Positions 45,316-54,933 of a stretch of 64,000 bases of DNA are shown piece after piece (position 1 is the first letter of the stretch; each line of letters begins with the position of its first letter). The notes under the pieces were generated by a model. The model was not told where the DNA came from. It ran no database searches and was given only the letters and a program-made list of their open reading frames with translations. A program made the position numbers and the translations under genes. Source of the stretch: Pseudomonas uvaldensis (GTDB taxonomy: Bacteria; Pseudomonadota; Gammaproteobacteria; Pseudomonadales; Pseudomonadaceae); NCBI RefSeq assembly GCF_021271205.1, contig NZ_JAIWKS010000001.1:372001-436000 (forward strand), given 5' to 3'.

Positions 45316-46113
45316 TCAGCCGAAGATCGTCACGGTCTGCCGGCTCATGGCGATCAGACGCCCATCGGCGCTCCAGAACTTCGCGGCGACGTGTCCGTAG
45401 CCGTCCTGGGCGTGCTCGATTTCGGCCAGGTATTGGCACCAGTCCAGGGTCGTAAGCTCCAGCACCGGCTGGACAAACTCGATGGTCCAGGTGAGCGTGC
45501 TGCCCGGCGCCATTTGCGTGAGGTGAGGCAACAACGCGGGAGGCCAGGCGTCCACCAACGCCAGGATGTGAGCCTCGTTGAGCGGTTCCTCCTTTACATC
45601 CCCCCGTAACCGTACCCAGCCCCCCATACTCCGGGATTTATTTCCGGTAAACGGCAGGCCGCCGACGCTCCAACGCATTGCCAGATGCCTCATGAACTCC
45701 GGCGTGGCGCCTTTGACGTAGGGCAGCTCCTGGCACCGCTCCACCTCAGTGAAGGGCGGAGCAGGTTCGGCGTGTACCGCCACCACGGAAGCACGGGATG
45801 CACCGAAGCTGCCCTGGACCAGGGTCACCACCTGCCCCTTCTGTACCGCACGCCCCACGACCTGGCTGACCGCCTTGCCTTCACGCAACACGTCGACCTC
45901 GAAACTGACGGGTACGTCCGGTTCGACCGGGCCGACGAAGGTGATCGCCAGCGAACGCACCGGACGATCCGCCGGGACCTGCGCACGCATCGCTTCGTAT
46001 TGCAACGCCGCTATCAGCCCACCAAAACTGGCGCGTCCCTGGCCCCATTCCGGCGGAACAACCACGGCGCCGGGTTGGTGGCGCACGGCATCGATCAAAT
46101 CGGAAAAGCGCAT
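45316..46113 (-). CDS. Acyl-CoA thioesterase family protein (TesB-like double hot-dog)
   Basis: A 265-residue protein of the TesB-like/4HBT_3 double hot-dog family, which hydrolyses acyl-CoA thioesters. N-terminal PPEWGQGRASFGGLIAALQYEAM and VRSLAITFVGPVEPDVPVSFEV form the first hot-dog. C-terminal DAWPPALLPHLTQ and PGSTLTWTIEFVQP form the second, the usual dimer-like layout. DGRLIAMSRQTVTIFG ends the protein. It appears monocistronic. Chain-length preference cannot be read. Confidence 0.87.
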   Translation of the reverse strand: MRFSDLIDAVRHQPGAVVVPPEWGQGRASFGGLIAALQYEAMRAQVPADRPVRSLAITFVGPVEPDVPVSFEVDVLREGKAVSQVVGRAVQKGQVVTLVQGSFGASRASVVAVHAEPAPPFTEVERCQELPYVKGATPEFMRHLAMRWSVGGLPFTGNKSRSMGGWVRLRGDVKEEPLNEAHILALVDAWPPALLPHLTQMAPGSTLTWTIEFVQPVLELTTLDWCQYLAEIEHAQDGYGHVAAKFWSADGRLIAMSRQTVTIFG

Positions 46114-46237
46114 GACAACCTCGAAGACTGGGAAGAAAGTTGAACGGATCTTAACCAGCCGGGGGCAATGGCACAGCGCTCATTCCGGCCAAAGAGGCTG
46201 ACAGAAAAGCCGCCATACCTGAATCTACCCATCTCCA

Positions 46238-46326
46238 TGTGGAAGCGGGCTTGCTCGCGAAGAGGCAGGCACATCCAATAGAGATGTCGACTGACACGCC
46301 GCCCGGAGCAAGCCCGCTCCCACAGG
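46238..46326. repeat. Inverted REP pair between thioesterase and CHAD genes
   Basis: TGGAAGCGGGCTTGCTCGCGA (46240-46260) faces GGAGCAAGCCCGCTCCCACAGG (46305-46326), about 44 bases apart. This is a third BIME-like pair, in the gap before the CHAD gene stop. Confidence 0.8.
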
Positions 46327-46343
46327 CGGAATAGGTGCAGGGG

Positions 46344-47105
46344 TCAGGATTTTTCGAAGCAACTGGCAATCAGCTTATCGAGAACCCTGTCGGACTTGGC
46401 CTCGGCCTTGCCCATGGTGATTTGCCAGACCGGCACGCAAGGTTGCAGATCTCGCTCCTGCTCGGCCCTGGCCAGCCACTGCCAGCAATCGTGCCAGTCA
46501 CCCAGCGCGCCCTGGGCGGATTTGAGTCGTGGCATGGCCGCTTCGGGCAAGCGGTTGAGTTCAGGGTAAGCCTCGATGGCGTAGCGCACGCGCTTGATCA
46601 GCAGGCGCAGCCGATGGCGGTCGTGAGCTGGATCGCGCAAGGCTTCGCCGAGTTTCTTCCATTGTTTGTCCAGACGCTTTTCGATGCGCTTGCGCAGGCC
46701 TTTGAGCAGCCCTTCACGTTGGGCGGCACGAATGAAGCGCGGGAACGCGTCGAGGATCATCAACAGCTGCGCCAGCTCCGGGCTTTCGGCCACGGCAGGA
46801 TAGGCGCCCTCCATCTGCACCCGACGCTGCTCGGCGGCTTGGGCCTTGCCATGTTTCTCAAGATAGGCCGCCAGCACTTCCCGATCACGCAACGGGGTGG
46901 TCAGGGTGCCGACCGCCGAAGCGGCGGACTCCAACTGCTCGACGCCGGGCAACCCCCGCAACGGACGAAGCAGGCTGCGCAAACGGCGAACCGTGGTACG
47001 CAGGTCATGCAGCGCCTCGCTGTCGGTATGGGCATTCAAGCGGGCCTGGCAGGCCAGCAGGCGGACTTCCAGGCCCAGTATCCGGGCCACCAATCGATCG
47101 ATCAT
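46344..47105 (-). CDS. CHAD-domain protein
   Basis: A 253-residue helical protein with the CHAD (conserved histidine alpha-helical) domain over nearly its full length. Histidines and basic residues line the expected surface: SEALHDLRTTVRRLRSLLRPLRG at the start and HDRHRLRLLIKRVRYAIEAYPEL in the middle, with GDWHDCWQWLAR later. CHAD domains bind inorganic polyphosphate and can locate to polyphosphate granules. GGAG lies 8 bases before ATG 47105. It is transcribed after the small lipoprotein gene with a 98-base gap containing an inverted repeat. Confidence 0.88.
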   Translation of the reverse strand: MIDRLVARILGLEVRLLACQARLNAHTDSEALHDLRTTVRRLRSLLRPLRGLPGVEQLESAASAVGTLTTPLRDREVLAAYLEKHGKAQAAEQRRVQMEGAYPAVAESPELAQLLMILDAFPRFIRAAQREGLLKGLRKRIEKRLDKQWKKLGEALRDPAHDRHRLRLLIKRVRYAIEAYPELNRLPEAAMPRLKSAQGALGDWHDCWQWLARAEQERDLQPCVPVWQITMGKAEAKSDRVLDKLIASCFEKS

Positions 47106-47129
47106 GGACGTACTCCGTACGCAGCTTTC

Positions 47130-47185
47130 AGCTGCAAGCGTCAAGTGAGGAGCGATGCATGCCCCTTCACTTGTAGCTCGCAGCT
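47130..47185. repeat. Imperfect inverted repeat (AGCTGC..CAAGTG)
   Basis: AGCTGCAAGCGTCAAGTG (47130-47147) and CACTTGTAGCTCGCAGCT (47168-47185) match as an inverted repeat in 15 of 18 positions, with a 20-base spacer. It resembles a scattered Pseudomonas intergenic repeat type distinct from the GCGAGC REPs. Confidence 0.6.
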
Positions 47186-47203
47186 CATGGCTTGTCGCTG
47201 GTT

Positions 47204-47494
47204 TTATCGTCCTGCGCGGGATTCGCGGATGTAGAAACGCGCCTTCTCGGCTTTTCTGGTGCAGCCTTCAAAGGCTTCGAACTGCTGCTGGGTCTTGGCA
47301 CCGGTCAGCAGCGACAGGGCTTTGGAATAACTCACGGTGCCGGCAAAACCTTCGGCCTTGGCCAGGTCGAGTTCCTTCCAGGCGGCGTCGAGCTGGCTGC
47401 CGCAGCTGTCACGGTAAGCGGTTTTGCCGGCGCAACCGGCCAGGGCCAGAACCATCAGGGAAGCCACCAAGGGCAGGCAGATCCGGGCTTTCAT
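47204..47494 (-). CDS. Small lipoprotein, function unknown
   Basis: A 96-residue precursor. The signal peptide MKARICLPLVASLMVLALAGC has lipobox LAGC with lipidated Cys21. The residue after Cys is Ala, which favours outer-membrane sorting. The mature part has two further cysteines (SCGSQLD and EGCTRK) that could pair. Helical segments DAAWKELDLAKAEGFAGTVSYSKALSLLTGAKTQQQFEAF suggest a helical bundle. GAGGTG lies upstream of ATG 47494. It is divergent from the patatin gene. Confidence 0.8.
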   Translation of the reverse strand: MKARICLPLVASLMVLALAGCAGKTAYRDSCGSQLDAAWKELDLAKAEGFAGTVSYSKALSLLTGAKTQQQFEAFEGCTRKAEKARFYIRESRAGR

Positions 47495-47699
47495 CGATAA
47501 CACCTCAAGGTCAACAGTCGTGCTGGTAAGACGGTCCCGCCAGCAAAAAGTGCCGAGGCCGGACCGCGTTAATTCAAGTGTGGGCGAGAATACAAAAAAG
47601 CCACATCGGCGTGTCAAAAAACGACGCCTGCGCCATGACGATTGAGCCGGGCCGTCGATGAGTGCATTGTTGAAGTCTGTTCGACAAGGGGGCCAGGTC

Positions 47700-48737
47700 A
47701 TGACAAAACGTGTCGCATTGGTATTGGGCTCGGGTGGCGCACGGGGCTACGCGCATATTGGTGTGATCGAGGAAATCGAACGGCGTGGCTATGACATCGC
47801 CTGCATCGCCGGTTGCTCCATGGGCGCCGTCGTCGGCGGGATCTATGCCGCGGGCAAACTCGACGACTATCGCAACTGGATCGAAAGCCTGGACTATCTG
47901 GATGTCCTGCGACTGGTGGACGTGAGCTTTCGCCTGGGGGCGATCCGTGGGGAAAAGGTCTTCGGACAGATCCGCAAGATCGTCGGCGAACTCAATATCG
48001 AAGATCTGCGCATTCCCTACACGGCCGTGGCCACCGACCTGACCAACCAACAGGAAATCTGGTTCCAGGAAGGTTGCCTGCACCAGGCCATGCGGGCGTC
48101 GGCGGCAATTCCCAGCCTGTTCACACCAGTGATGCAAGGCAACCGCATGCTGGTGGATGGCGGCCTGCTCAATCCATTGCCGATCGTGCCGGTAGTGTCC
48201 AGCCATTGCGACCTGATCATCGCGGTCAACCTCAATGCCACGAACCAGCGACAATATCGGTTGCCGGTAATCCCGCGTCCAGCTGCGTTCCGGCGCCGCT
48301 TCGACACCCTGGTCAACTCCTTGGGCTCGCGCATGCCGTTCCGGCGCAAACAAGCCGAACAATTGCTGCTGCTGGAACAGGAGGCGCTGAAGGCGGAGGC
48401 AGCGGCGCTCAATCCATGGATCGAATCCGCCGAACCCGAAGGCCAGCAACCGGCCGCCGCGCCTGAGGCCGAAGGCGCACCAAAGTCCGCTACGGGCTCG
48501 TTCATCATCGATAACGTCGGCCCGGCTTCGTTATTGGACCTGATCAACCAGAGTTTCGAGGTGATGCAGACCTCTCTCGCCCAGTACAAGATCGCCGGGT
48601 ACCCGCCGGATGTGCTGATCAACGTGCCGAAACGGGTATGCCGTTTTTTCGAGTTCTACAAGGCGCCTGAATTGATCGCGCTGGGGCGGGAAATTGCCAG
48701 TGATACGCTGGATCGGTATGAGCGTGAGGAGCGATGA
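47700..48737 (+). CDS. Patatin-like phospholipase (RssA/YchK-type)
   Basis: A 345-residue protein. The catalytic dyad is Ser40 in GCSMGAVVGG and Asp153 in MLVDGGLLNPLPI. The oxyanion loop GSGGARGYAH is at 10-19. It is of the soluble bacterial patatin type, with lipid acyl hydrolase activity expected. A charged C-terminal part (about 225-345), including a low-complexity Ala/Glu/Pro stretch, follows. ATG 47700 is favoured because AAGGGGG lies 7 bases upstream; an in-frame ATG at 47658 is possible. It is divergent from the lipoprotein gene. Confidence 0.88.
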   Translation: MTKRVALVLGSGGARGYAHIGVIEEIERRGYDIACIAGCSMGAVVGGIYAAGKLDDYRNWIESLDYLDVLRLVDVSFRLGAIRGEKVFGQIRKIVGELNIEDLRIPYTAVATDLTNQQEIWFQEGCLHQAMRASAAIPSLFTPVMQGNRMLVDGGLLNPLPIVPVVSSHCDLIIAVNLNATNQRQYRLPVIPRPAAFRRRFDTLVNSLGSRMPFRRKQAEQLLLLEQEALKAEAAALNPWIESAEPEGQQPAAAPEAEGAPKSATGSFIIDNVGPASLLDLINQSFEVMQTSLAQYKIAGYPPDVLINVPKRVCRFFEFYKAPELIALGREIASDTLDRYEREER

Positions 48738-48789
48738 GTGACTGAAGGATCTCTATCGGCTGTCAGGGCCTGATCGCGATGGCATCAGA

Positions 48790-49503
48790 TCAGACACCAC
48801 TGAACTGGATCCCACCCTCTTCCAGCAACCGATACCCCACCCCCGCTTCGGTCACGATGAACCGGGGCCGCGTAGGATCATCCGCCAGCTTTTGCCGCAG
48901 GTGGCCCACCACAATCCGCAGATAATGGCTGTCTTCGACGTGGGTCGGGCCCCAGATGTCCTTGAGCAGTTGCTGCTGGGTGATGACCCGCCCAGGGTGA
49001 CGCGCCAGTTGCGCCAACACTGCATATTCCTTGCGGGTCAGCGACACTTCGGCGCCATCGAGCAGCACCCTCCGGTAAGCCAGGTCCACCGTCAGCGGGC
49101 CGACGGTCACAGCCGCTTCCCGCCCCTCCGCCGCTGGAACCTGTCGCAGCAGCGCACGGATGCGGGCCAGGAACTCCTGGATGCCGAACGGCTTGGTAAC
49201 GTAGTCATTGGCCCCATTGTCCAGCGCCTCGACCTTCTGCGCTTCGCTGGCCCGCACCGACAGCACCAGCACCGGTACCGCCGACCATTGGCGAAACTCG
49301 CGCAGCACTTGTTGGCCGTCCATGTCCGGCAGGCCCAAGTCGAGGACCAGCAGGTCGGGCTTGTTCAACGCTGCCTGGGCCAGGCCGTCGCTGCCCGTGG
49401 CGGCCTCCAGCACCTTGTAGCCCTGGGAGGCCAGGCTGATGCGCAAGAACTTGCGGATCTGCGGTTCATCGTCGATGACCAAAAGTGTGGCGGTCTGGTT
49501 CAT
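48790..49503 (-). CDS. kdpE: Response regulator KdpE
   Basis: A 237-residue OmpR-family response regulator that switches on kdpFABC when phosphorylated by KdpD. Receiver residues Asp11/Asp12 and phospho-acceptor Asp55 in LLVLDLGLPDMDG are intact. The winged-helix C-terminal domain carries LTRKEYAVLAQLARHPGRVI and HVEDSHYLRIVVGHLRQKL. It is the last gene of the leftward kdpFABCDE operon, starting 48 bases after the kdpD stop. Confidence 0.95.
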   Translation of the reverse strand: MNQTATLLVIDDEPQIRKFLRISLASQGYKVLEAATGSDGLAQAALNKPDLLVLDLGLPDMDGQQVLREFRQWSAVPVLVLSVRASEAQKVEALDNGANDYVTKPFGIQEFLARIRALLRQVPAAEGREAAVTVGPLTVDLAYRRVLLDGAEVSLTRKEYAVLAQLARHPGRVITQQQLLKDIWGPTHVEDSHYLRIVVGHLRQKLADDPTRPRFIVTEAGVGYRLLEEGGIQFSGV

Positions 49504-49551
49504 GAGGTCCGTTCAATACAAATAGATGGCAGGAGAATATCCCAGCCCGGC

Positions 49552-52203
49552 TCAGGCTTCATCGTCCATGCCCGGTTGTGCCTGCGAGGGCAAGTGCAAC
49601 GTGATACAGGTTCCGCGTCCGTCGAGCCCTTCGTCCACACTGATCCGCCCGCCATGGGCACCGACCATGCCCTGGCAGATGGCCAATCCCAGCCCGGTGC
49701 CCTGTCCGCCCCGATCGCCGCGCGCAGCGGTGTAGAACATGTCGAAGATTTTGTCCCGCTCCTCTGCCGGAATTCCCGGCCCCTCATCGGCCACGGCAAA
49801 GAATACTTCGCGATCCGTCGCTCCGGCGCTCAGTAACAACCGGCCGTGCGCCGGTGAGAATCGCGCAGCGTTCTCCAGTACATTCACCAGGGCCTGTTCG
49901 ATCAGCGCTGCATGGATGTGCAGCAACGGCAGTTCGGCCGGCACCTCGACGCTGACCTCCAGCGACGCCAGCACCGCACGCAATCGATTGAGCGCGCTGC
50001 CCACGATATCGGCCGGCGCCACCCAGTCCCGCGCCAGTTTCAGGGCGCCGTGGCCAAGCCGGGTCATGTCCAGCAGGTTCTGGATGTAGCGATCCAGCCG
50101 TTCGGCTTCGTCGCGAGTGCCTTCAAGCAATTCGCGACGATCTGCCAACGGGATCGCCTCTCCCAGCGCCAGCAGGCTGTCGATGCTACCCCGCATCGCG
50201 GTCAGCGGTGTGCGCAGATCATGGGACACCGAGGCCAGCAAGGCGCTGCGCAGTTGCTCGGTTTCGCCGTGCAAGCGTGCCGCTTCCAGATCCTGGGCCA
50301 GCTGGGCCCTCGCCAACGCCTGGGCCAGCGGCTGACCGAGGGCGGCCAGCAGACGTCGCCGCTGACCACTCAACGGCTTGCCGTCCCTGGGGCATGCCCC
50401 CAACAATGCCAAGGGCCCCCCCTCCACCGACAATGGCCACCACCACCAACGCCCGGATGGCAGCGTACCGGTCCCTGCCCCGGCTGACTGATCATGCTGC
50501 CAGGCCCAGTCGGCGGCGGCACGCTCGGCCTCGCTGAAGGTCAGCGGTTCGCCGGTTTCGACTTTCCAGCCCGCCTGGCCATCACGGTTGAGCAGACACA
50601 ACTGCAAATCGTGCCAACCGTCAAAGTGCTGCACGGCGGCACTGATCACTGCCTGTCTGTCAGTCGCCGCCGTGAGCTTTCGAGACAGGTCGAGCAACTC
50701 GCCGGTTTCCTGCTGGGTATCGCGCAGCACCTGCAACTGACGACGCTGGCGAGCGGCGAGGTTGCCGGTCAGGGCCGCCATCAGCAGGAAGAACACCAGC
50801 GTCAGCACGTCCTCTTCGCGCTGGATGGTGAAGGAGAAATTCGGCGGGATGAACAGAAAGTCATAGGCCAGGAATGACAGAGCCGCGCACGCCAGCGCGG
50901 GGCCGAGGCTGCTGCGCACCGCCACCAGCAAGACCGCCATCAGAAATACCAGAGAAATGTTGGGCAATGCCAGCAGCCCGGAGATCCCCCAGGCCAGCGC
51001 GCTGGCGGCCATGGTTGCTAACAGCGCCAACGCATAGTCGAACCCGCTGCGCGCGGCATCTGAACGCACATGGGCGGGACGCGGCTGCTCATCGCTGTCC
51101 AACACGTTGATCTCCAGCCCCCGGGCATCTCGCAGCAGACGCGACGCCAGACCGCCGCCGAACCAGCGCCGGCGCAAGCGTGGCCGGGATTGCCCCACCA
51201 ACACCAGCGTGGCACGGCGCTCGGTGGCGTGCTGGATCAAGGTCCTGGCCACTTCACCGGCCCTCAGCAGCACCACTTCGCCGCCCAGGCGTTCCGCCAG
51301 TTGCTGGGCGGTTTGCAGGCGTTGACGCGAGGTCTCGTCCCGGGTGCTGCCGTTATCCACATGCACAAGGCTCCACGGCAGATGCCGGCGCTGGGCGACG
51401 CGGCTGGCGTGGCGCACCAGACGTTCGGCCTGGATGTCGCCATCCACCCCCACCAGCAGTCGTCCGCGCACCGCCGGCGCAGCCTGACCCAGTTGCCGAT
51501 AGCCCTGGGTCAGGTCCTTGTCCACCTGGGCCGCGGCGGTCTGCATCGCCAGCTCGCGCAAGGCGGTCAGGTTGGTCTGGCTGAAGAACGCATCGATGGC
51601 TGCCCGAGCCTGCTCCGGGACGTAGACCTTGCCTTCGCGCAGACGCTCCAGCAGCTCACGAGGGGGCAGGTCGATCAGCAGCAGCTCGTCGGCCTCCTGC
51701 AGAACCCAATCGGGCAAGGTCTCGCGAACCTGCACGCCGGTGATGCCACGCACCTGGTCGTTGAGACTTTCCAAGTGCTGGACGTTCACGGTGGTATAGA
51801 CGTCGATGCCGGCGGTAAGCAATTCCTGGATATCCTGCCATCGCTTGGCGTGCCGGCTGCCGGGGGCATTGCTGTGGGCCAGTTCGTCCACCAGCACCAG
51901 GGCCGGACGTGCCGCGAGCAGGCCGTCGAGGTCCATTTCTTCAAGCGTCACACCACGGTATTCCGAGCGCACCAACGGTTGCTGTGCCAGGCCACCGAGC
52001 AGCGCCTCGGTTTCGGTTCGACCATGAGTCTCCACCACCCCAGCGAGCACCTGCACGCCCTGGCGCAGTTGGGCGTGGGCCGCCTGCAACATGGCGTAAG
52101 TCTTGCCGACCCCAGGGGCCGCACCAAGGAAGACCTTGAGCCGACCACGGCCAGTGCGGGGCAAGTTGGCTAACAGTGCGTCGGCACGGTCGGAGTCGCT
52201 CAT
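49552..52203 (-). CDS. kdpD: Osmosensitive K+ channel histidine kinase KdpD
   Basis: An 883-residue membrane sensor kinase that detects potassium limitation. N-terminal KdpD domain: LKVFLGAAPGVGKTYAML (Walker A) and LVDELAHSNAPGSRH. A Usp-like domain follows (about 245-370), then four clustered membrane segments (about 390-490), a GAF-like region and the kinase core. The phospho-histidine is in SVSHDLRTPLTAMRGS; DEGPGIP and GTGLGLAICQGMV form the ATP site. ATG 52203 is preferred; ATG 52221 would add six residues. It is fifth in the kdp operon. Confidence 0.95.
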   Translation of the reverse strand: MSDSDRADALLANLPRTGRGRLKVFLGAAPGVGKTYAMLQAAHAQLRQGVQVLAGVVETHGRTETEALLGGLAQQPLVRSEYRGVTLEEMDLDGLLAARPALVLVDELAHSNAPGSRHAKRWQDIQELLTAGIDVYTTVNVQHLESLNDQVRGITGVQVRETLPDWVLQEADELLLIDLPPRELLERLREGKVYVPEQARAAIDAFFSQTNLTALRELAMQTAAAQVDKDLTQGYRQLGQAAPAVRGRLLVGVDGDIQAERLVRHASRVAQRRHLPWSLVHVDNGSTRDETSRQRLQTAQQLAERLGGEVVLLRAGEVARTLIQHATERRATLVLVGQSRPRLRRRWFGGGLASRLLRDARGLEINVLDSDEQPRPAHVRSDAARSGFDYALALLATMAASALAWGISGLLALPNISLVFLMAVLLVAVRSSLGPALACAALSFLAYDFLFIPPNFSFTIQREEDVLTLVFFLLMAALTGNLAARQRRQLQVLRDTQQETGELLDLSRKLTAATDRQAVISAAVQHFDGWHDLQLCLLNRDGQAGWKVETGEPLTFSEAERAAADWAWQHDQSAGAGTGTLPSGRWWWWPLSVEGGPLALLGACPRDGKPLSGQRRRLLAALGQPLAQALARAQLAQDLEAARLHGETEQLRSALLASVSHDLRTPLTAMRGSIDSLLALGEAIPLADRRELLEGTRDEAERLDRYIQNLLDMTRLGHGALKLARDWVAPADIVGSALNRLRAVLASLEVSVEVPAELPLLHIHAALIEQALVNVLENAARFSPAHGRLLLSAGATDREVFFAVADEGPGIPAEERDKIFDMFYTAARGDRGGQGTGLGLAICQGMVGAHGGRISVDEGLDGRGTCITLHLPSQAQPGMDDEA

Positions 52204-52257
52204 GCGATGGGGTTCTCTCATTTCAGATTTTGATGCAGTGAATGTTCCGACGCCTGA

Positions 52258-52803
52258 TTACAGCTTTTCCAAAGCCAGGTTCAATGCCAGGACATTCACC
52301 ACCGGCGGCCCCACCAAGGGCTGCTCGATGTGTGCATCGAGTAATTGCTGCACAGTCGAAACCGGCAGATTGCGCGCCGCCGCGACACGCGCCAGTTGAT
52401 AGGCAATCGCTGCCGGAGGCAAGTGCGGATCGAGGCCGCTGCCGGAGGTGGTGAGCAGCGCCAGCGGTACAGGCCCTTGCTCGGTCACCTGAAGCTTGCG
52501 AGCGTCTTCGATCACTCGGGCGGCCAGAGCCGGATTGCTCGGGGAAAGGTTACTGGCGCCACTGGCGACCGTGGCGAAGGCACCGGCCGATGGCCGTGGA
52601 TGGAACCAGGCATCGCCCTGGAAATCCTGGGCGATCAGCATCGAACCGCGCACCTTGCCGTCGGCATCCTGGACCAGGCTGCCGTTGGCCTGGGCGGGAA
52701 ACACCATTTGCGCGACGCCCGTCACCACCAACGGATAAGCAACACCTGTGATCAGGGTCATCAGCAATAACAGGCTCAAGGCCGGGCGTAACAGTGTGGA
52801 CAT
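52258..52803 (-). CDS. kdpC: Potassium-transporting ATPase subunit KdpC
   Basis: A 181-residue subunit of the KdpFABC potassium pump. One N-terminal membrane helix (about 8-30) precedes a periplasmic domain with [25 protein letters not shown] and [14 protein letters not shown], all family signatures. KdpC stabilises the KdpA/KdpB complex. It starts 65 bases after kdpB and ends about 55 bases before the KdpD start. Confidence 0.96.
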   Translation of the reverse strand: MSTLLRPALSLLLLMTLITGVAYPLVVTGVAQMVFPAQANGSLVQDADGKVRGSMLIAQDFQGDAWFHPRPSAGAFATVASGASNLSPSNPALAARVIEDARKLQVTEQGPVPLALLTTSGSGLDPHLPPAAIAYQLARVAAARNLPVSTVQQLLDAHIEQPLVGPPVVNVLALNLALEKL

Positions 52804-52868
52804 CTCAGAATCCTCGAATTGAAACAACAACCTCTAGCGACGCTCAGGCCAGTTGGCCGGCATCAGGC

Positions 52869-54923
52869 TCAGACCAGGTTCAACGCTGTCAGCAACATAT
52901 CGATTGCCTTGATGCCTGCGAATGGCACCACGATCCCACCCAGGCCGTAGATCAACAGGTTGCGCCGCAGCAGTGCCGCCGCGCTCGCCGCCTGCACCCG
53001 CACGCCCCGCAGGGCCAAGGGGATCAGCACCACGATAATCAGCGCATTGAAGACGATGGCCGAGACAATCGCGCTTTGCGGGCTGTTCAAGTGCATCACG
53101 TTCAACACACCGAGCTGCGGATAGATAGAAGCGAACAACGCCGGCAGGATTGCGAAGTACTTGGCGACGTCATTGGCCACGGAGAACGTGGTCAACGCGC
53201 CCCGGGTGACCAGCAGCTCCTTGCCGATCTGCACCACATCCAGCAATTTGGTTGGGTCACTGTCGAGGTCGACCATATTGGCCGCTTCCCGCGCTGCCTG
53301 CGTGCCGTCATTCATTGCCATGCCGACATCGGCCTGGGCCAGGGCCGGCGCGTCGTTGGCGCCGTCGCCGCACATGGCTACCAGTCGGCCGTCATTCTGC
53401 TCGTGACGAATACGCGCCAGTTTCTTTTCCGGCGTGGCTTCGGCCAGCACGTCATCGACACCGGCCTCGGCAGCAATTGCGGCGGCGGTCAGAGGGTTGT
53501 CGCCAGTGACCATCACCGTGCGAATCCCCAGCTTGCGCAGCTCGGCAAACCGTTCGCGGATGCCGGGCTTGACCACGTCCTTGAGATGGATGGCGCCCAA
53601 CAACTTGCCGTCGACGCACACCAGCAGAGGCGTGCCACCACTCTGGGCGATCCTGTCGACCTCCCGAGCGAGCACCGGGGGCAACTCATCGCGTGGCAGA
53701 CCAACGAATGCCAGCAGCGAATCGACGGCCCCCTTGCGATATTTGCGTCCCTGATAATCGACACCGGACAAACGGGTCTCCGCGCTGAAGGGGACGACAG
53801 TCAGCAAGTCGACAGCGGGTTCGGGCTGCGGATGCAGACCGCGCAGGTATTCGACGATGGACTTGCCTTCGGCGGTCTCGTCGGCCAACGAGGCGAACAG
53901 CGCGCCTTCGGCCAGCTCCCTGGCACTGACACCCGGAGCGGCATACACCGCGGCGCAACGCCGATTGCCAAAAGTGATGGTGCCGGTCTTGTCCAGCATC
54001 AGCACATGAACGTCCCCCGCCGCCTCCACCGCACGACCGGACTTGGCGATCACATTCAGGCGTACCAGCCGGTCCATGCCGGCGATGCCAATGGCCGACA
54101 GCAGACCGCCGATGGTGGTGGGAATCAGCGTAACCAGCAGCGCCACCAGGAAAACCAGCGGCAGGCTGCCATTGGCGAAATGGGCGAACGGTTGCAACGT
54201 GACGACCACCAGCAGGAAGATCAGGGTCAGGCCGATCAACAGGATATCCAACGCCACTTCGTTGGGGGTCTTCTGGCGTTTGGCGCCTTCGACCAGGGCG
54301 ATCATGCGGTCCAGCGTGGACTCACCGGGGTTGCTCGTGATACGCACCAGCAACCAGTCGGAAACCAGCCGAGTGTTGCCGGTGACGGCCGAACGATCCC
54401 CACCGGATTCCCGGATCACGGGTGCCGACTCCCCCGTGATGGCGGCCTCGTTGACTGCGGCGATTCCTTCGATCACTTCACCGTCACCCGGAATCATCTC
54501 CCCCGCCTCGACGCGAACCACGTCGCCCTTGCTCAAGGCGCTGGCGGGGACCGATTCAAACCCTGTAGCTGTCCGACGGCGTGCAGTGAGGCCGTCGCTA
54601 CCGGCCTTGAGGCTGTCGGCCCGGGCCTTGCCACGCCCCTCGGCCAAGGCTTCGGCGAAATTGGCGAACAGCACGGTGAACCACAGCCAGAGCGCAATCT
54701 GCGCAGCCACGAAGACTGGCACAACGCTGTCGGGAATGAAGCACAACACCGTAGTGAAAATCGCGGTCAACTCCACCACCAGCATCACCGGTGCCCGATA
54801 CAACTGCCGCGGATCGAGCTTGACGAAAGCTTGCTTCAGCGCGGGCCGCCACAGGGTAGAGATCGAAGTCTTCGGTGATTGGGCGGCCTTGGTGGCGACC
54901 GTTTCGGTTGCAGACATAGTCAT
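52869..54923 (-). CDS. kdpB: Potassium-transporting P-type ATPase subunit KdpB
   Basis: A 684-residue P-type ATPase that powers high-affinity potassium uptake. The phosphorylation site is Asp311 in [11 protein letters not shown]. The actuator motif [12 protein letters not shown] holds the serine known in E. coli to be inhibited by phosphorylation. [21 protein letters not shown] is the hinge motif and [21 protein letters not shown] follows. Three ATG codons cluster at the start; 54923 has the best spacing to GAGGA. It lies between kdpA and kdpC in the operon. Confidence 0.97.
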   Translation of the reverse strand: MTMSATETVATKAAQSPKTSISTLWRPALKQAFVKLDPRQLYRAPVMLVVELTAIFTTVLCFIPDSVVPVFVAAQIALWLWFTVLFANFAEALAEGRGKARADSLKAGSDGLTARRRTATGFESVPASALSKGDVVRVEAGEMIPGDGEVIEGIAAVNEAAITGESAPVIRESGGDRSAVTGNTRLVSDWLLVRITSNPGESTLDRMIALVEGAKRQKTPNEVALDILLIGLTLIFLLVVVTLQPFAHFANGSLPLVFLVALLVTLIPTTIGGLLSAIGIAGMDRLVRLNVIAKSGRAVEAAGDVHVLMLDKTGTITFGNRRCAAVYAAPGVSARELAEGALFASLADETAEGKSIVEYLRGLHPQPEPAVDLLTVVPFSAETRLSGVDYQGRKYRKGAVDSLLAFVGLPRDELPPVLAREVDRIAQSGGTPLLVCVDGKLLGAIHLKDVVKPGIRERFAELRKLGIRTVMVTGDNPLTAAAIAAEAGVDDVLAEATPEKKLARIRHEQNDGRLVAMCGDGANDAPALAQADVGMAMNDGTQAAREAANMVDLDSDPTKLLDVVQIGKELLVTRGALTTFSVANDVAKYFAILPALFASIYPQLGVLNVMHLNSPQSAIVSAIVFNALIIVVLIPLALRGVRVQAASAAALLRRNLLIYGLGGIVVPFAGIKAIDMLLTALNLV

Positions 54924-54933
54924 CATCGGTTCC

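Noticed and set aside
51070..52173. 367-codon rightward open frame
   Set aside because: Antisense to kdpD.
52794..54878. 694-codon rightward open frame
   Set aside because: Antisense to kdpB; Gln/His/Arg-rich with no motif.
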